From a virus: a DNA stretch of 49,883 nt. The position numbers and the translations under genes are program-made. Position 1 is the first letter of the stretch. Each line of letters opens with the position of its first letter. Shown in pieces: positions 16,140 to 24,969 of the stretch. The stretch covers positions 1-49,883 of IMG/VR virus record IMGVR_UViG_3300033141_005088; one strand, 5' to 3'. The notes under the pieces were generated by a model. It made no database searches and was not told the origin of the DNA. It saw only the letters and a list, made by a program, of their open reading frames with translations.

Positions 16140-16715
16140 ATGGCAAGCATACATGGAGTAACTACAGAAACGGTAAAAAGATTTCTGATTGATGCCGGAG
16201 CAGTATACCTAAACTACGATGAAGCAGATGAAAGGCTTCTGGGCGCCACTAGAGGCGGGAACAGCTTTGTAATTGAGCAGGATGTAAAAGAGATGGAAAT
16301 GGATGGCGCTAAAGGGCCTGTAAAAGGTGCAAGAAGGATAATAGAGGTAAGAGCTAGAATTACTGCAAATCTATTGGAGCTAACTGCCGATAATATCCAA
16401 AAGGCACTTGCAGGTTCAGCTGCAGAAGATTACCCGTCAGCTGAAGGGAAAACCCACGATAAGATAACCAGAGTAAGAGATATCTCTGATTCTGATTATC
16501 TTACCAACGTAGCGCTTGTGGGTAGAATTTCTGGTTCTGATAATAACTTTATCGGCATCGTCAAGAATGCTCTGGCAGTAGAAAACTTTGAACTGACTAC
16601 AGAACCCAGGGAAGAGGGAGTAATTGAAGTTACTTTTGAGGCTCATTTTGACCCGTCTGATTTAGACTCTGAGCCTTGGGAGATTTACTTCCCAGTAATT
16701 GAAACCGCATCATAA
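16140..16715 (+). CDS. Major tail (tube) protein
   Basis: 191 residues after AGAAGGAGGAAGCAAGA, one of the strongest ribosome sites in the window, which fits a high-copy protein. The beginning (LIDAGAVYLNYDEADERLLG with ATRGGNSFVI) and the beta-rich EVRARITANLLELTADNIQK segment match the siphovirus tube family. The end, EVTFEAHFDPSD, is also typical. Many copies stack to form the tail tube. The tail chaperone follows directly. Confidence 0.82.
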   Translation: MASIHGVTTETVKRFLIDAGAVYLNYDEADERLLGATRGGNSFVIEQDVKEMEMDGAKGPVKGARRIIEVRARITANLLELTADNIQKALAGSAAEDYPSAEGKTHDKITRVRDISDSDYLTNVALVGRISGSDNNFIGIVKNALAVENFELTTEPREEGVIEVTFEAHFDPSDLDSEPWEIYFPVIETAS

Positions 16716-16728
16716 AAGGAATTAAACG

Positions 16729-17187
16729 ATGAATCTAAAAGAAAAATATAAAGACGTAAAAATAAGAAAACTTACTACCAAAGACCTGCTTAATACTGCA
16801 AAGATTGCTGCTAGATTTATAGAGAAGCTAGCTGAAAGGGCAAAGTTGAAAGAGAACAAGACTGAAGTTGAAAAGAAGATAGCAGAGCTGACCAAAAAAT
16901 ATGAGGGTAGTGGGAAGTCTTTTGTCGAAATAGCGCAAGAAGCTACAGCCCTTACAGGCGGATTTAGCGGTTATGAGATGATGTCCCTCGTTTTTGATAG
17001 TGTAGGAGACCTGATAGTTCCACTTCTAGCCGATATATGCGGTATGAGTAGGGAAGAGTTTGAAAAGACTGATTTTGACTTCCCTCTCTATGTTATTTCC
17101 TACCTTGATGAGAAGGAGGACTTGAAAGGTTTTTTTACACAAGTCTTGGAATTGGTGAAAAGGTTTTCTGGGAAAATGCAGAAATAA
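16729..17187 (+). CDS. Tail assembly chaperone (gpG-like)
   Basis: 152 residues, helical and highly charged, between tail tube and tape measure, where gpG-type chaperones lie. Near its end the frame contains seven T (17130-17136) arranged as T TTT TTT for the reading frame. A -1 slip there enters the frame that runs open from 17112 to 17522. The unshifted product ends at 17187 with GKMQK. The pair should keep the tape measure soluble and load the tube protein. Confidence 0.82.
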   Translation: MNLKEKYKDVKIRKLTTKDLLNTAKIAARFIEKLAERAKLKENKTEVEKKIAELTKKYEGSGKSFVEIAQEATALTGGFSGYEMMSLVFDSVGDLIVPLLADICGMSREEFEKTDFDFPLYVISYLDEKEDLKGFFTQVLELVKRFSGKMQK

Positions 17188-17522
17188 TCCAGGAAAGGTG
17201 CGGTTGGTCAGATGAAGAGATACTGAGCCTTCCCTACAAAAGGTTTCTGCAAAAGATAGAAATAATAAAGGAAAGGCTTGAAGCTGAAAGTAGAGAGAGG
17301 CTTGTTAACTCTGCATTTATCGGCTGGCAGATGGGAGCAGGAGGGAAGAAGACCTTCAAGCAATATCTTAGAAGCTTGGGTCTTGATTATGAAGCGAAGA
17401 TTAAGACTTCTCCTGAAGAAATAAGGAGAGAAAAAGAAGCAGCATTAAGGCAGGCTAAAAATATTGTAAGCCTTGATAAGAAAAGAAGGGAGAAAAATGC
17501 CTCTTCCCAGACCAAGAAGTGA
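17112..17522 (+). CDS. Frameshift extension of the tail chaperone (gpGT-like T part)
   Basis: This open frame has no ribosome site or convincing start: stops lie at 17106 and 17109, and its first ATG (17331) is internal. In -1 frame relative to the gene at 16729 it encodes YTSLGIGEKVFWENAEIIQE and continues with CGWSDEEILSLPYKRFLQKI, then a helical Lys-rich tail. I infer it is made only as a G-T fusion by -1 slippage at 17130-17136. The length, about 130 residues, fits T domains. Confidence 0.75.
   Translation, partial: EGGLERFFYTSLGIGEKVFWENAEIIQERCGWSDEEILSLPYKRFLQKIEIIKERLEAESRERLVNSAFIGWQMGAGGKKTFKQYLRSLGLDYEAKIKTSPEEIRREKEAALRQAKNIVSLDKKRREKNASSQTKK
17130..17136 (+). promoter_or_regulatory. 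Slippery heptamer for -1 ribosomal frameshift
   Basis: Zero-frame GGT TTT TTT ACA contains T TTT TTT, on which both tRNAs can re-pair after a -1 slip. It is the best site in the overlap between the G frame and the T frame; GTG AAA AGG (17154-17162) is a weaker alternative. Confidence 0.65.
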
Positions 17523-17688
17523 TGAAAATCATGATGAGTTTATAGGACGCTGTATGTCTGATGAAGTAATGAAACGGGAGTTTTCTGATACTGACCAGAG
17601 GTATGCAGTATGTGAAAGCCTCTGGGATAGGTTAGGAAAAGAGATTGTATCAATGTTTGAGAAACTGAGAGATTGGAGAAATAGGTAA
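17497..17688 (+). CDS. Stand-alone small conserved phage domain, 63 aa
   Basis: The ATG at 17497 follows GAAGGGAGAAAA and is better than the earlier ATG at 17473, which has no ribosome site. The sequence MPLPRPRSDENHDEF, GRCMSDEVMKREFSDTDQRY, AVCESLW resembles a short module I recall from the ends of capsid or protease genes of other phages; here it is its own gene between chaperone and tape measure. Two conserved Cys. Function unknown. The stop overlaps the tape-measure start. Confidence 0.7.
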   Translation: MPLPRPRSDENHDEFIGRCMSDEVMKREFSDTDQRYAVCESLWDRLGKEIVSMFEKLRDWRNR

Positions 17689-20348
17689 TGGCTTTTGGTG
17701 GAGTTGAAGTATTTAGAATGTTCGGTACCCTGGCTATGGAGGGTGTGGATAAGGTCGAAAGCCAGATGAAAGGGCTTTCCTCAAAACTTCAGGGCTGGGG
17801 TCAAAATCTAACCAGCATTGGTGGAAAGCTATCCATGGGTCTAACCCTTCCCATTTTGGGAGCGGGTACGGCTGCCTATAAGATGAGTGGAGATTTAGAT
17901 ACCGTTCTAAGGCAGGTTAATGTTATGCTGGGCGGGACAGAAGAAGACTTGGCGGAGATGCGCGATAATATTTTAAAAATGTCTAGTGAAACAGGAAAAT
18001 CTGCTGTAGAACTTGGCCAGAGTTTATTTGGGGTAGTTTCAGCAGGTCATAGAGGCGCTGATATGTATAAAATTTTGGAAACTACGGCAAGAGGTGCAGT
18101 AGGTGGAAATGCAGACCTGATTGCTACTACTGGAGCATTAACAAAAGCTATGGATATATTTAGGCTCAAAGGGGTAGAAGGCTCACAAAGAGCTATGGAT
18201 ACGTTTTTTGGGATTGTAGATACCGGACTTTTGACCTTTGAAGAAATGGCAATTGCGTTCCCAAGAGCTACTGCATCTGCAGCGGGGCTTGGAATTTCAA
18301 TTGAGGAATCTGGTGCTGCGCTTGGTGTTTTAACTAAAGTATCCGGTTCTACTGAAGAAGCTGCTACTGCTCTAAACGGTGTATTTATGCAGCTTATTAA
18401 ACCATCAGAAGATATGCAGACTCTATATGAAGAGTGGGGGGTGAAAAATGGTCCTCAAGCTATAGAAAGGTTTGGCGGGCTAAAAGGAGTACTGGATAAA
18501 GTTTTAGAGGCTACAGGAGGAAATGTCGACGAACTAGCAAAACTCTTTCCAAATGTTAGAGCAATTAGAGCAGCTCTACCACTAGTTACCACTAATGCAG
18601 AAGATTTTGCAAGTGCAATTGAAACAGTTACAAACTCTACGGGTAAAACAAATAAAGCTTTTGATGAGATGAGCAAGTCCAAAGGAGTAGCACTTCAAAA
18701 AATGATACAGACCTTAAAGAATGCTCTTATAAAGCTGGGAGACACGATTGGTCCCTACATTACACCGCTGATTGAAAAAATAGGTCAAAAGATAGGAGAA
18801 TTTGTAAGTTGGTTTCAGAGTTTAGACCCAAGATGGCAAAAAATAATTTTAGGGATAGTAGCGGCACTAGCAGCAGTAGGCCCTGTTCTTATGGTAATTG
18901 GAACTGCGATGATTTTTCTAAACGCGGTCATGGCGGCATCTCCTGTTACCTGGATTGTTTTAGGAATAGTAGCAGCACTAGCAGCTCTCATAGCAATAGG
19001 GATTTTAGTCTGGAAAAACTGGGATAAGATAAAACAATTCTTCATTAATCTCTGGGATAAAGTTAAAAATGCTTTTAAAACTGCCTGGGAGTGGATAAAG
19101 AATATGTTCCTTAATTACACTCCATATGGCCTTATAATCCAACATTGGGATAAGATTAAGCAGTTTTTTGTAGATTTGTGGGACAAGGTTAAACAGATAT
19201 TTATAAATGTTTGGGAAGGGATAAAGAATATATTTTTCAATTATACTCCCTATGGACTTGTTATATCGCATTGGGAAGAAATTGTATCCTGGTTTCAGGA
19301 TATGTGGGCAAGAGTAAAAGAAGCTTTTGTAGTAGCAGGAGAAGCTATCTGGAACTGGATGCTTGACTGGATACCTGGGCTCAATATAATTGTTGAGAAT
19401 TGGGATTTAATTGTAGAAGCTTTTAGAGCCGGCTGGGATAAAATAAAAGACTTCTTTGTAACTATAGGAACTGCTGTAAAAGATTTCTTTGTAAATCAAT
19501 TTAATATAATGCGAAATGTTGCAGTAACAATTTGGACTGCTATATCAAACTTCTTTAAGAAAGTTTGGAATGGGATATATGAGTTCTTTAAATCAAAAAT
19601 TGATGCAATTAGAAACTATTTTAAGGTTCGGTTCGAAGCAATGAAACAGATAGCTGTTTCTATTTGGACTGCGGTTTCAAATTTCTTCAGGCAAGTATGG
19701 GAAACTATAAAAGGGATTTTCGAGCCTCCTATTCTATACATTAAAAATCTTATAATGACTGCTTTTAACTGGCTAAAAGACAGTTTCATTATTCCTGTGT
19801 GGACTTCTATTAAGGATTTCTTTTCAAATTTGTGGGAAGGAATAAAACGCAGTTTAAGAGCATTTAAAGATACTTTTATAGAGATTTGGAATAGAATTGT
19901 ACAAGGTTTAAAAGGCCCTATAAATAAAATAATCGGATTCTTTAACAGACTTATTGACGGGGTAGAAAATGCTATAAACTGGATTGTTAATGGCCTTAAT
20001 AGAATACATATAAGCGTACCTGATTGGGTTGGAAAGCTCATTCCCGGACTTGCAGGTAAAGAATGGGGAATAAATCTTGGGAAAGTATCATTTGGTGAGA
20101 TACCTTTACTTCAGTATGGAGGTAGAATTCTACGGCCAGGAGCTGCAATAGTTGGAGATAGAGGTCCGGAGCTTTTAAGTTTGCCGCGAGGTGCAGAAGT
20201 AAGACCTCTTACAGAAACAGGGGTCACTATAACTAATGTATTTCACATTGCAGAAATGATTGTAAGAGAGGAAGCAGACATACACAGAGTTGCAGAAGAA
20301 CTATTAGACATGCAGCAAACACAACAAAGAGGGGTAGGTTATAAATAA
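17688..20348 (+). CDS. Tape measure protein
   Basis: 886 residues. The first 350 or so hold the TP901-type core (LSMGLTLPILGAGTAAYKMS, then EMRDNILKMSSETGKSAVEL). A hydrophobic block at about 384-440 (IILGIVAALAAVGPVLMVIG) may cross the host membrane during DNA entry. From about 440 to 720 it has Trp-rich repeats such as HWDKIKQFFVDLWDKVKQIF with YTPYGLVI spacers. The C-terminus is glycine-rich and globular. Using the usual rule of about 0.15 nm per residue, the tail would be near 130 nm (inference). The start overlaps the previous stop. Confidence 0.93.
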   Translation: MAFGGVEVFRMFGTLAMEGVDKVESQMKGLSSKLQGWGQNLTSIGGKLSMGLTLPILGAGTAAYKMSGDLDTVLRQVNVMLGGTEEDLAEMRDNILKMSSETGKSAVELGQSLFGVVSAGHRGADMYKILETTARGAVGGNADLIATTGALTKAMDIFRLKGVEGSQRAMDTFFGIVDTGLLTFEEMAIAFPRATASAAGLGISIEESGAALGVLTKVSGSTEEAATALNGVFMQLIKPSEDMQTLYEEWGVKNGPQAIERFGGLKGVLDKVLEATGGNVDELAKLFPNVRAIRAALPLVTTNAEDFASAIETVTNSTGKTNKAFDEMSKSKGVALQKMIQTLKNALIKLGDTIGPYITPLIEKIGQKIGEFVSWFQSLDPRWQKIILGIVAALAAVGPVLMVIGTAMIFLNAVMAASPVTWIVLGIVAALAALIAIGILVWKNWDKIKQFFINLWDKVKNAFKTAWEWIKNMFLNYTPYGLIIQHWDKIKQFFVDLWDKVKQIFINVWEGIKNIFFNYTPYGLVISHWEEIVSWFQDMWARVKEAFVVAGEAIWNWMLDWIPGLNIIVENWDLIVEAFRAGWDKIKDFFVTIGTAVKDFFVNQFNIMRNVAVTIWTAISNFFKKVWNGIYEFFKSKIDAIRNYFKVRFEAMKQIAVSIWTAVSNFFRQVWETIKGIFEPPILYIKNLIMTAFNWLKDSFIIPVWTSIKDFFSNLWEGIKRSLRAFKDTFIEIWNRIVQGLKGPINKIIGFFNRLIDGVENAINWIVNGLNRIHISVPDWVGKLIPGLAGKEWGINLGKVSFGEIPLLQYGGRILRPGAAIVGDRGPELLSLPRGAEVRPLTETGVTITNVFHIAEMIVREEADIHRVAEELLDMQQTQQRGVGYK

Positions 20349-21130
20349 TGGCTAGATTAGACTTTTCGTTTGCAGCGGTAAGTGCTTTAACTAAGAATTT
20401 TGATACTCAGAAGATAATAATCCCACCGCTTGCAGAACAAAAAGAAACAAAGATAGATATTCCTAAAGTACCAGGACTTACTCAGCTATTTAAAAAGTTT
20501 ACCAAGCGAGAGATAAAAGTGCGAGGAATGTTGCATGGAACAAACCATGAGGACCTAATTGCAAAGATAGAGAATTTTTCTGCCTTTCTTTTTAGTGAGG
20601 ATGACGAGCAACTTATATTCAATAACCAACCAGATAGGTTCTATCTTGCACAGCATATAAAAAGCATCGAACTTATAAGAAATCCTACTTTTGCTCTTTT
20701 AGAGCTTCAGTTTACTTGTAATGACCCGTTTGGGTATGCAATTACAGCGGATAGTGATACTCAAAGTGGAATTACAGTAAAGGATACAACTTGGGATATT
20801 ACAAATAGTGGACAATACTGGGCTTTTCCGGTTATTACTATTACTTTTAACCAGGTTCAGACTCACATCTATTTGCAAAATAACAACATATCTGGTAATC
20901 GTTTTGATATATCTAAAAGTTTCGGGCCTGGCAATATACTAGAGGTAGATTCAAAAAATATGACAATAAAACTAAATTCTGCTCATAGTCCAGCGGGTTT
21001 TGGAGATGGCGGAGAAAGTAGGGCTGACTTTATATTACTAAAGAAAGGATTGAATCAAATGCAAATAGGAACAGATGATGCGAGCATAGATGTTGATGTA
21101 ACTATAACTTTTAGGAAGGTGTATCTATAA
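20348..21130 (+). CDS. Distal tail protein (Dit-like)
   Basis: 260 residues, overlapping the tape-measure stop. The N-terminal half has the siphovirus tail-component plan (IKVRGMLHGTNHEDLIAKIE, NFSAFL, then LIFNNQPDRFYLAQH), ending in LLELQFTCNDPFGYA. The C-terminal half is a beta sandwich (WAFPVITITF, MTIKLNSA). Dit forms the hexameric hub that links tube and tip. Gene order tape measure then Dit supports it. Confidence 0.87.
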   Translation: MARLDFSFAAVSALTKNFDTQKIIIPPLAEQKETKIDIPKVPGLTQLFKKFTKREIKVRGMLHGTNHEDLIAKIENFSAFLFSEDDEQLIFNNQPDRFYLAQHIKSIELIRNPTFALLELQFTCNDPFGYAITADSDTQSGITVKDTTWDITNSGQYWAFPVITITFNQVQTHIYLQNNNISGNRFDISKSFGPGNILEVDSKNMTIKLNSAHSPAGFGDGGESRADFILLKKGLNQMQIGTDDASIDVDVTITFRKVYL

Positions 21131-21295
21131 ATGGGAAGAGTAATAAAAGTAATTGAGGATGAAAAACGAGTAGGAGGTCGATTGACTGCTCGTGTAAAAA
21201 AGAAAGGCAAGCAGAAATTTAGTGAAGTTATTACTTTAAAGGAGGGTAAAAATGTTAAGAAAAATCGCAAGAAAGATAAAAGAGTTAGCGAATAG
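21131..21295 (+). CDS. Small basic protein overlapping the next tail gene, 54 aa
   Basis: The ATG lies directly after the Dit stop, with AGGAAGGTG upstream. The product is strongly basic (RLTARVKKKGKQKFSEVITL, KNVKKNRKKDKRVSE). It overlaps the following gene by 44 bases in another frame; that gene's ribosome site is inside it. The first 35 residues look like a small beta hairpin, the rest is disordered. No family is recognised. It could be a real accessory or a fortuitous frame. Confidence 0.5.
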   Translation: MGRVIKVIEDEKRVGGRLTARVKKKGKQKFSEVITLKEGKNVKKNRKKDKRVSE

Positions 21296-21779
21296 AGTTT
21301 TAGATATCCACGCTATAGAGATACAAGGGATACTTTCAGCAAAGTTAATTAAAAAAGATGGTTCAACTAAAGATTTTGGGGTAATTGCTACTAAAAAAGT
21401 TACTACTGAATTTGTGAATTTTTTAGTGGATTGTATGCAAAGTTCAGATACTAAATTTGCGGATTTCAAGTACCATATATCTGGAACTGGAACGAATGCT
21501 GAATCTAATGCAGATACTCAACTTCAAACCCCAATTGGGACTACTAGAGAAGTTGGTACTCAAACTGAAGGAGCAAGTGCGAATATCTATAAATCTGTTG
21601 CAACTATTACCTACTCGGGAAGTTATGCTGTAACTGAACATGCTATATTTAATGAACAGTATAGCGCAGCACAAGATGACGGTATATTGTTAGACAGGTC
21701 GATATTTAGCGCTATTAACGTTGATAATGGCGATAGTATTGAATTTACTTATGAACTAGAAGTTAAGAGCGAGACCTAA
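21252..21779 (+). CDS. Tail tip/baseplate wedge-like protein, 175 aa
   Basis: AAGGAGGGTAAAA precedes the ATG. The plan is a basic helix, then a beta-rich domain with KYHISGTGTNAESNADTQLQ, TPIG, AVTEHAIFNEQY, and the end LLDRSIFSAINVDNGDSIEF. This GTGT...SDTxL...E.G.F...G..L.R pattern recurs in phage tail-tip proteins that lie before fiber genes. It probably links the hub to the fibers. The exact homologue is not identified. Confidence 0.65.
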   Translation: MLRKIARKIKELANRVLDIHAIEIQGILSAKLIKKDGSTKDFGVIATKKVTTEFVNFLVDCMQSSDTKFADFKYHISGTGTNAESNADTQLQTPIGTTREVGTQTEGASANIYKSVATITYSGSYAVTEHAIFNEQYSAAQDDGILLDRSIFSAINVDNGDSIEFTYELEVKSET

Positions 21780-21804
21780 ATGAGAAAGAGGGAGATGATA
21801 TAAG

Positions 21805-23364
21805 ATGGCAGACCCGCGGATAGGAAAAGATGCTGCCGATAATTTAGTGATAAAAAATGGCGGTGTAGTACCTGAAGTTGATAATAATAAAGATTTAGGA
21901 ACGTCTTCAAAATACTGGAAAGATTTGTATATTAAGGGTAGTTTGAAGAGCGCTTCTAACAGTGTTACAGTAGATGACCTTGCTGCAATATCTACCCCTA
22001 CTGCTTCTGATGTCGAGGTAGAAAAGCTGGGTACTCCTACTTACAATAATTTGCAGGATTGGCTTAATAGTACTCAGTCTGCTGGGTATATTGTTGGCGG
22101 AGATATTACAGCTACTGACCCTCCTGATGGTACAGTTGCTATATCAGCGGTTAAAGGATTTATTAAGACTACCGATAGCGACATTGGAGTTACTAAATTC
22201 TTTGATTTAGATGGTGTAACAGATTTTGTACTGACTAATAACAGCATAAATTATATTTATGTAGACTATAATGCAGGTTCTCCACAATTTACAGTAACCA
22301 CTGATAGGTCTACTATTGAGCTAAACAGACATTTTGAAATCGGCAAAGTTTATAGAGAAGATAATACAGTACATATATTACAATCTGGTGTTAAGCTGCC
22401 TAATTTTTTAAGAAATGAACATGAAAGGTTACTTGCGGTTAGAGGATTTGAAAGAGGTTCTGGTGGAGTAATTTCTGAAAGCGGAACAAGATATTTACAA
22501 TCTACTGGTGGAGAATTTTATTTAGGTGTAAACAAAATAACCACTACTGGAAAAGATACATCTGGCGCAGATACATTCACACGCCATTATCATTCGGGCG
22601 GGACTTGGACTTCAGACGAGAAATCACAAATTGCTGAAGGCGATGTTTATCAATATGATAATGGTACTAATCTGACAAACTTATCAAACAATAAATATGG
22701 TGTATGGTGGGTATATATAGGTTATGATAGTCATCTGCATGTTGTAGTTGGTAGAGGAGATTATACACTGCTTGAAGCACAAACAGCTTTATTGCCCGAT
22801 GTTCCTGATTTTGTGAGTGAATTCGCTAAACTTGCCGCTAAAATAATTCTCAAGGAAGGCGGGACTAATTTTACAGCAGTTGTGAGTGCCTATGAGACAT
22901 TATTTCCTATGAGTGGAGAATTTAATCACAACGATTTAGGTGGTATACAGGGTGGAGCTGCAGATGATTATTACCATTTAACGCAAGCTCAACATGCTAC
23001 TGTAGTATATACAGCTGAAACTCAAACTCTAACTAATAAGCGTATCACAAAGCGTGTAGGTTCTATTGCTTCGACATCTTCTCTTACAATAGATTCTGAC
23101 AGCTACGATGTTTATTGTGTTACAGCTCTTAGTGAAGAAATAACTATAAATGAACCTTCCGGAACTCCTACAAATGGTCAATCACTAATTTTGAGATTCA
23201 AAGATGACGGAACCGGTAGAGCTATAAACTGGAATGTTATTTTTAGAGCGATTGGAGTAGATTTACCTACAGGGACGACGGCAGGCAAAACTTTATATGT
23301 CGGTCTTATATATAACTCTGCAGATAGTAAATGGGATGCACTGGCAGTAGGAGAGGAGGAATAA
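21805..23364 (+). CDS. Tail fiber / receptor-binding protein
   Basis: 519 residues. The N-terminus (KNGGVVPEVDNNKDLGTSSK, YWKDLYIKGSL) is a repeat found at the attachment ends of fibers. The middle is beta-rich with many Thr, Asn and Gly. HNDLGGIQGGAADDYYHLTQ near residue 374 is a hallmark of phage fibers, and the C-terminal beta domain (ITINEPSGTP, ILRFKDDGTGRAINW) resembles fiber tips. It should bind the host surface. Ribosome site AAAGAGGGAG. Confidence 0.85.
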   Translation: MADPRIGKDAADNLVIKNGGVVPEVDNNKDLGTSSKYWKDLYIKGSLKSASNSVTVDDLAAISTPTASDVEVEKLGTPTYNNLQDWLNSTQSAGYIVGGDITATDPPDGTVAISAVKGFIKTTDSDIGVTKFFDLDGVTDFVLTNNSINYIYVDYNAGSPQFTVTTDRSTIELNRHFEIGKVYREDNTVHILQSGVKLPNFLRNEHERLLAVRGFERGSGGVISESGTRYLQSTGGEFYLGVNKITTTGKDTSGADTFTRHYHSGGTWTSDEKSQIAEGDVYQYDNGTNLTNLSNNKYGVWWVYIGYDSHLHVVVGRGDYTLLEAQTALLPDVPDFVSEFAKLAAKIILKEGGTNFTAVVSAYETLFPMSGEFNHNDLGGIQGGAADDYYHLTQAQHATVVYTAETQTLTNKRITKRVGSIASTSSLTIDSDSYDVYCVTALSEEITINEPSGTPTNGQSLILRFKDDGTGRAINWNVIFRAIGVDLPTGTTAGKTLYVGLIYNSADSKWDALAVGEEE

Positions 23365-23365
23365 T

Positions 23366-24403
23366 ATGGCAATAAAACTTTTAGATAATTGTGACAATGT
23401 TACCAATTGGGTTTCTTCTGATAATACTAATTTTGCTAAAAGCCAGGATACTGGAGATAAACAGGAAGGCACAGGTTCTATAAAAGTTATAGCTTCTTCT
23501 GAGCCTACTTGGGATTTGATTTATTCTGGCGATGTAGAACCAGACGCCGATGGTTGGACTTTATCAGGTGCTGATTATTGTTCGGTAGCTGGAGGAATTT
23601 GCACAATTGATACTGTTACTCCAGGTGGAACGGCAAAATGCAGTTACCAAAAAACACCTGCAGTGGATTTTGATAGCGGAATAACTGCCGAGATAAGAGT
23701 AAAAGTTATTTCAAGTTCAGCAGCTGGAAATCTGACGTTCCTTGTTGGAGATAATGCACAAGATGAAACTATCCACTTGTTTTTATATACTGACCATATA
23801 CTTTTTAAAGGCTCTACCACTGAGACCTACAATATGAATACCACAGATGACTTTCACACGTATCGAATTACAGTTAGCGGAACAACAGCCAAACTTTATA
23901 TAGATGGAATTCTTAGGATAACTTTAACAGTAAGGTCATTGACTTTAACTTATAATTTTATTAGATTCGGGGACGATAGTTCTACCGATGGATATAATTC
24001 AAAATCTGAATGGGATTATGTGAAACTTGCATTAGGAGAAGTCAAATCACCTAATGAATTTTTGAACGATGTCATAACCAGAGATTTAGGAGCAGGGAAC
24101 GAAGTAGATTTATCAAATTACACTAAAATTAGGTTTTGGATTAAGTCTACAAGAACTGGTTCTTATCTTCAGTTTGGTGTTGGTGAAACTGCATGGAATA
24201 ATAATACATATAACATAACTATAAATTCTGCTGACACTTGGGAAGAAAAAGAATGGGATATATCAGGCATCTCAAGTGCAAATAAGAACGCAATCAGATA
24301 TTTAGGTTTTAAGTGTACAAATGCAGATGTTAACTTTACTATGAAATATGACTTCATAAGAGCTTATCCTGTAACAAGTAACTTTTTTCCATTTTTGCTA
24401 TAA
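23366..24403 (+). CDS. Fiber-associated carbohydrate-binding protein with an inserted LamG-like domain
   Basis: 345 residues. Residues 1-45 (LLDNCDNVTNWVSSDNTNFA) and about 227-340 (ITRDLGAGNEVDLSNYTKIR, then EEKEWDISGISSANKNAIRY) are two halves of one beta-sandwich domain that occurs uninterrupted in the tail lysin at 24966. Between them, about 50-225 looks like a concanavalin/LamG fold (FHTYRITVSGTTAKLYIDG). Both folds commonly bind sugars, so a role in cell-surface attachment is likely. The ATG follows GAGGAGGAATAAT. Confidence 0.75.
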   Translation: MAIKLLDNCDNVTNWVSSDNTNFAKSQDTGDKQEGTGSIKVIASSEPTWDLIYSGDVEPDADGWTLSGADYCSVAGGICTIDTVTPGGTAKCSYQKTPAVDFDSGITAEIRVKVISSSAAGNLTFLVGDNAQDETIHLFLYTDHILFKGSTTETYNMNTTDDFHTYRITVSGTTAKLYIDGILRITLTVRSLTLTYNFIRFGDDSSTDGYNSKSEWDYVKLALGEVKSPNEFLNDVITRDLGAGNEVDLSNYTKIRFWIKSTRTGSYLQFGVGETAWNNNTYNITINSADTWEEKEWDISGISSANKNAIRYLGFKCTNADVNFTMKYDFIRAYPVTSNFFPFLL

Positions 24404-24417
24404 AGAAGGGATTTAAT

Positions 24418-24969
24418 ATGAAAGCAGAAGAATTTGTAATATCAGCAGGAGCAGGAAAATTATATACAGAAGAAATTGAAGTTGAAACAGGGCAGGGTAT
24501 AAAAACCTATGAAGAGATAATAATTACGGATGCTGGAGTTCAAGTTGGTACTTTAAGTGCAATTGGTAACGCAATAAAGAAAACTGAAAAGAGTATCATA
24601 GGTGTACTAAGCTCTATAGGATTGGCAGCTAAAAAAAGTACAGAAGTTTTGGCAGGCGTACTAAGGATAGTAGGTACACTTCAGAAGGTAACAAGCAAAG
24701 CATTGGGCGGTATCTTAAGTGCAATAGGTACTTTACGTAGGGTAGTTAGAATAACGGTAAGCGGAGTTTTAAGCGCCGCAGGAGTACTTACAAAATTATT
24801 GAGATTTACTGTAGGTGGCATCTTAACTTTTGGTGCAGTAGTCGGCAGATTAGTAAGAATAACAATTGTTGGTAGTCTTAGATTTTTTGGTACAATTAGT
24901 GATTTTCTGATTAAATTATTTCCAAGAAGTTTACGTAGGATAATACTTTTAATAAGGGATAAAAAATGA
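24418..24969 (+). CDS. Protein made of seven 18-residue amphipathic repeats
   Basis: 183 residues. After a 43-residue head come seven units of 18 residues (starting at about 44, 62, 80, 98, 116, 134 and 152; the last is 17 long), each like GVLSSIGLAAKKSTEVLA: Gly, a hydrophobic pair, Gly at position 7, then a basic stretch. Eighteen residues are five helical turns. The repeats grow more hydrophobic toward the C-terminus, so membrane or hub-channel contact is possible. It lies between the fiber protein and the tail lysin; the stop overlaps the lysin start. Confidence 0.65.
   Translation: MKAEEFVISAGAGKLYTEEIEVETGQGIKTYEEIIITDAGVQVGTLSAIGNAIKKTEKSIIGVLSSIGLAAKKSTEVLAGVLRIVGTLQKVTSKALGGILSAIGTLRRVVRITVSGVLSAAGVLTKLLRFTVGGILTFGAVVGRLVRITIVGSLRFFGTISDFLIKLFPRSLRRIILLIRDKK

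Noticed and set aside
19005-20041. Antisense frames in the tape measure gene
   Set aside because: They mirror the Trp-rich and hydrophobic repeats of the tape measure and have no ribosome sites.
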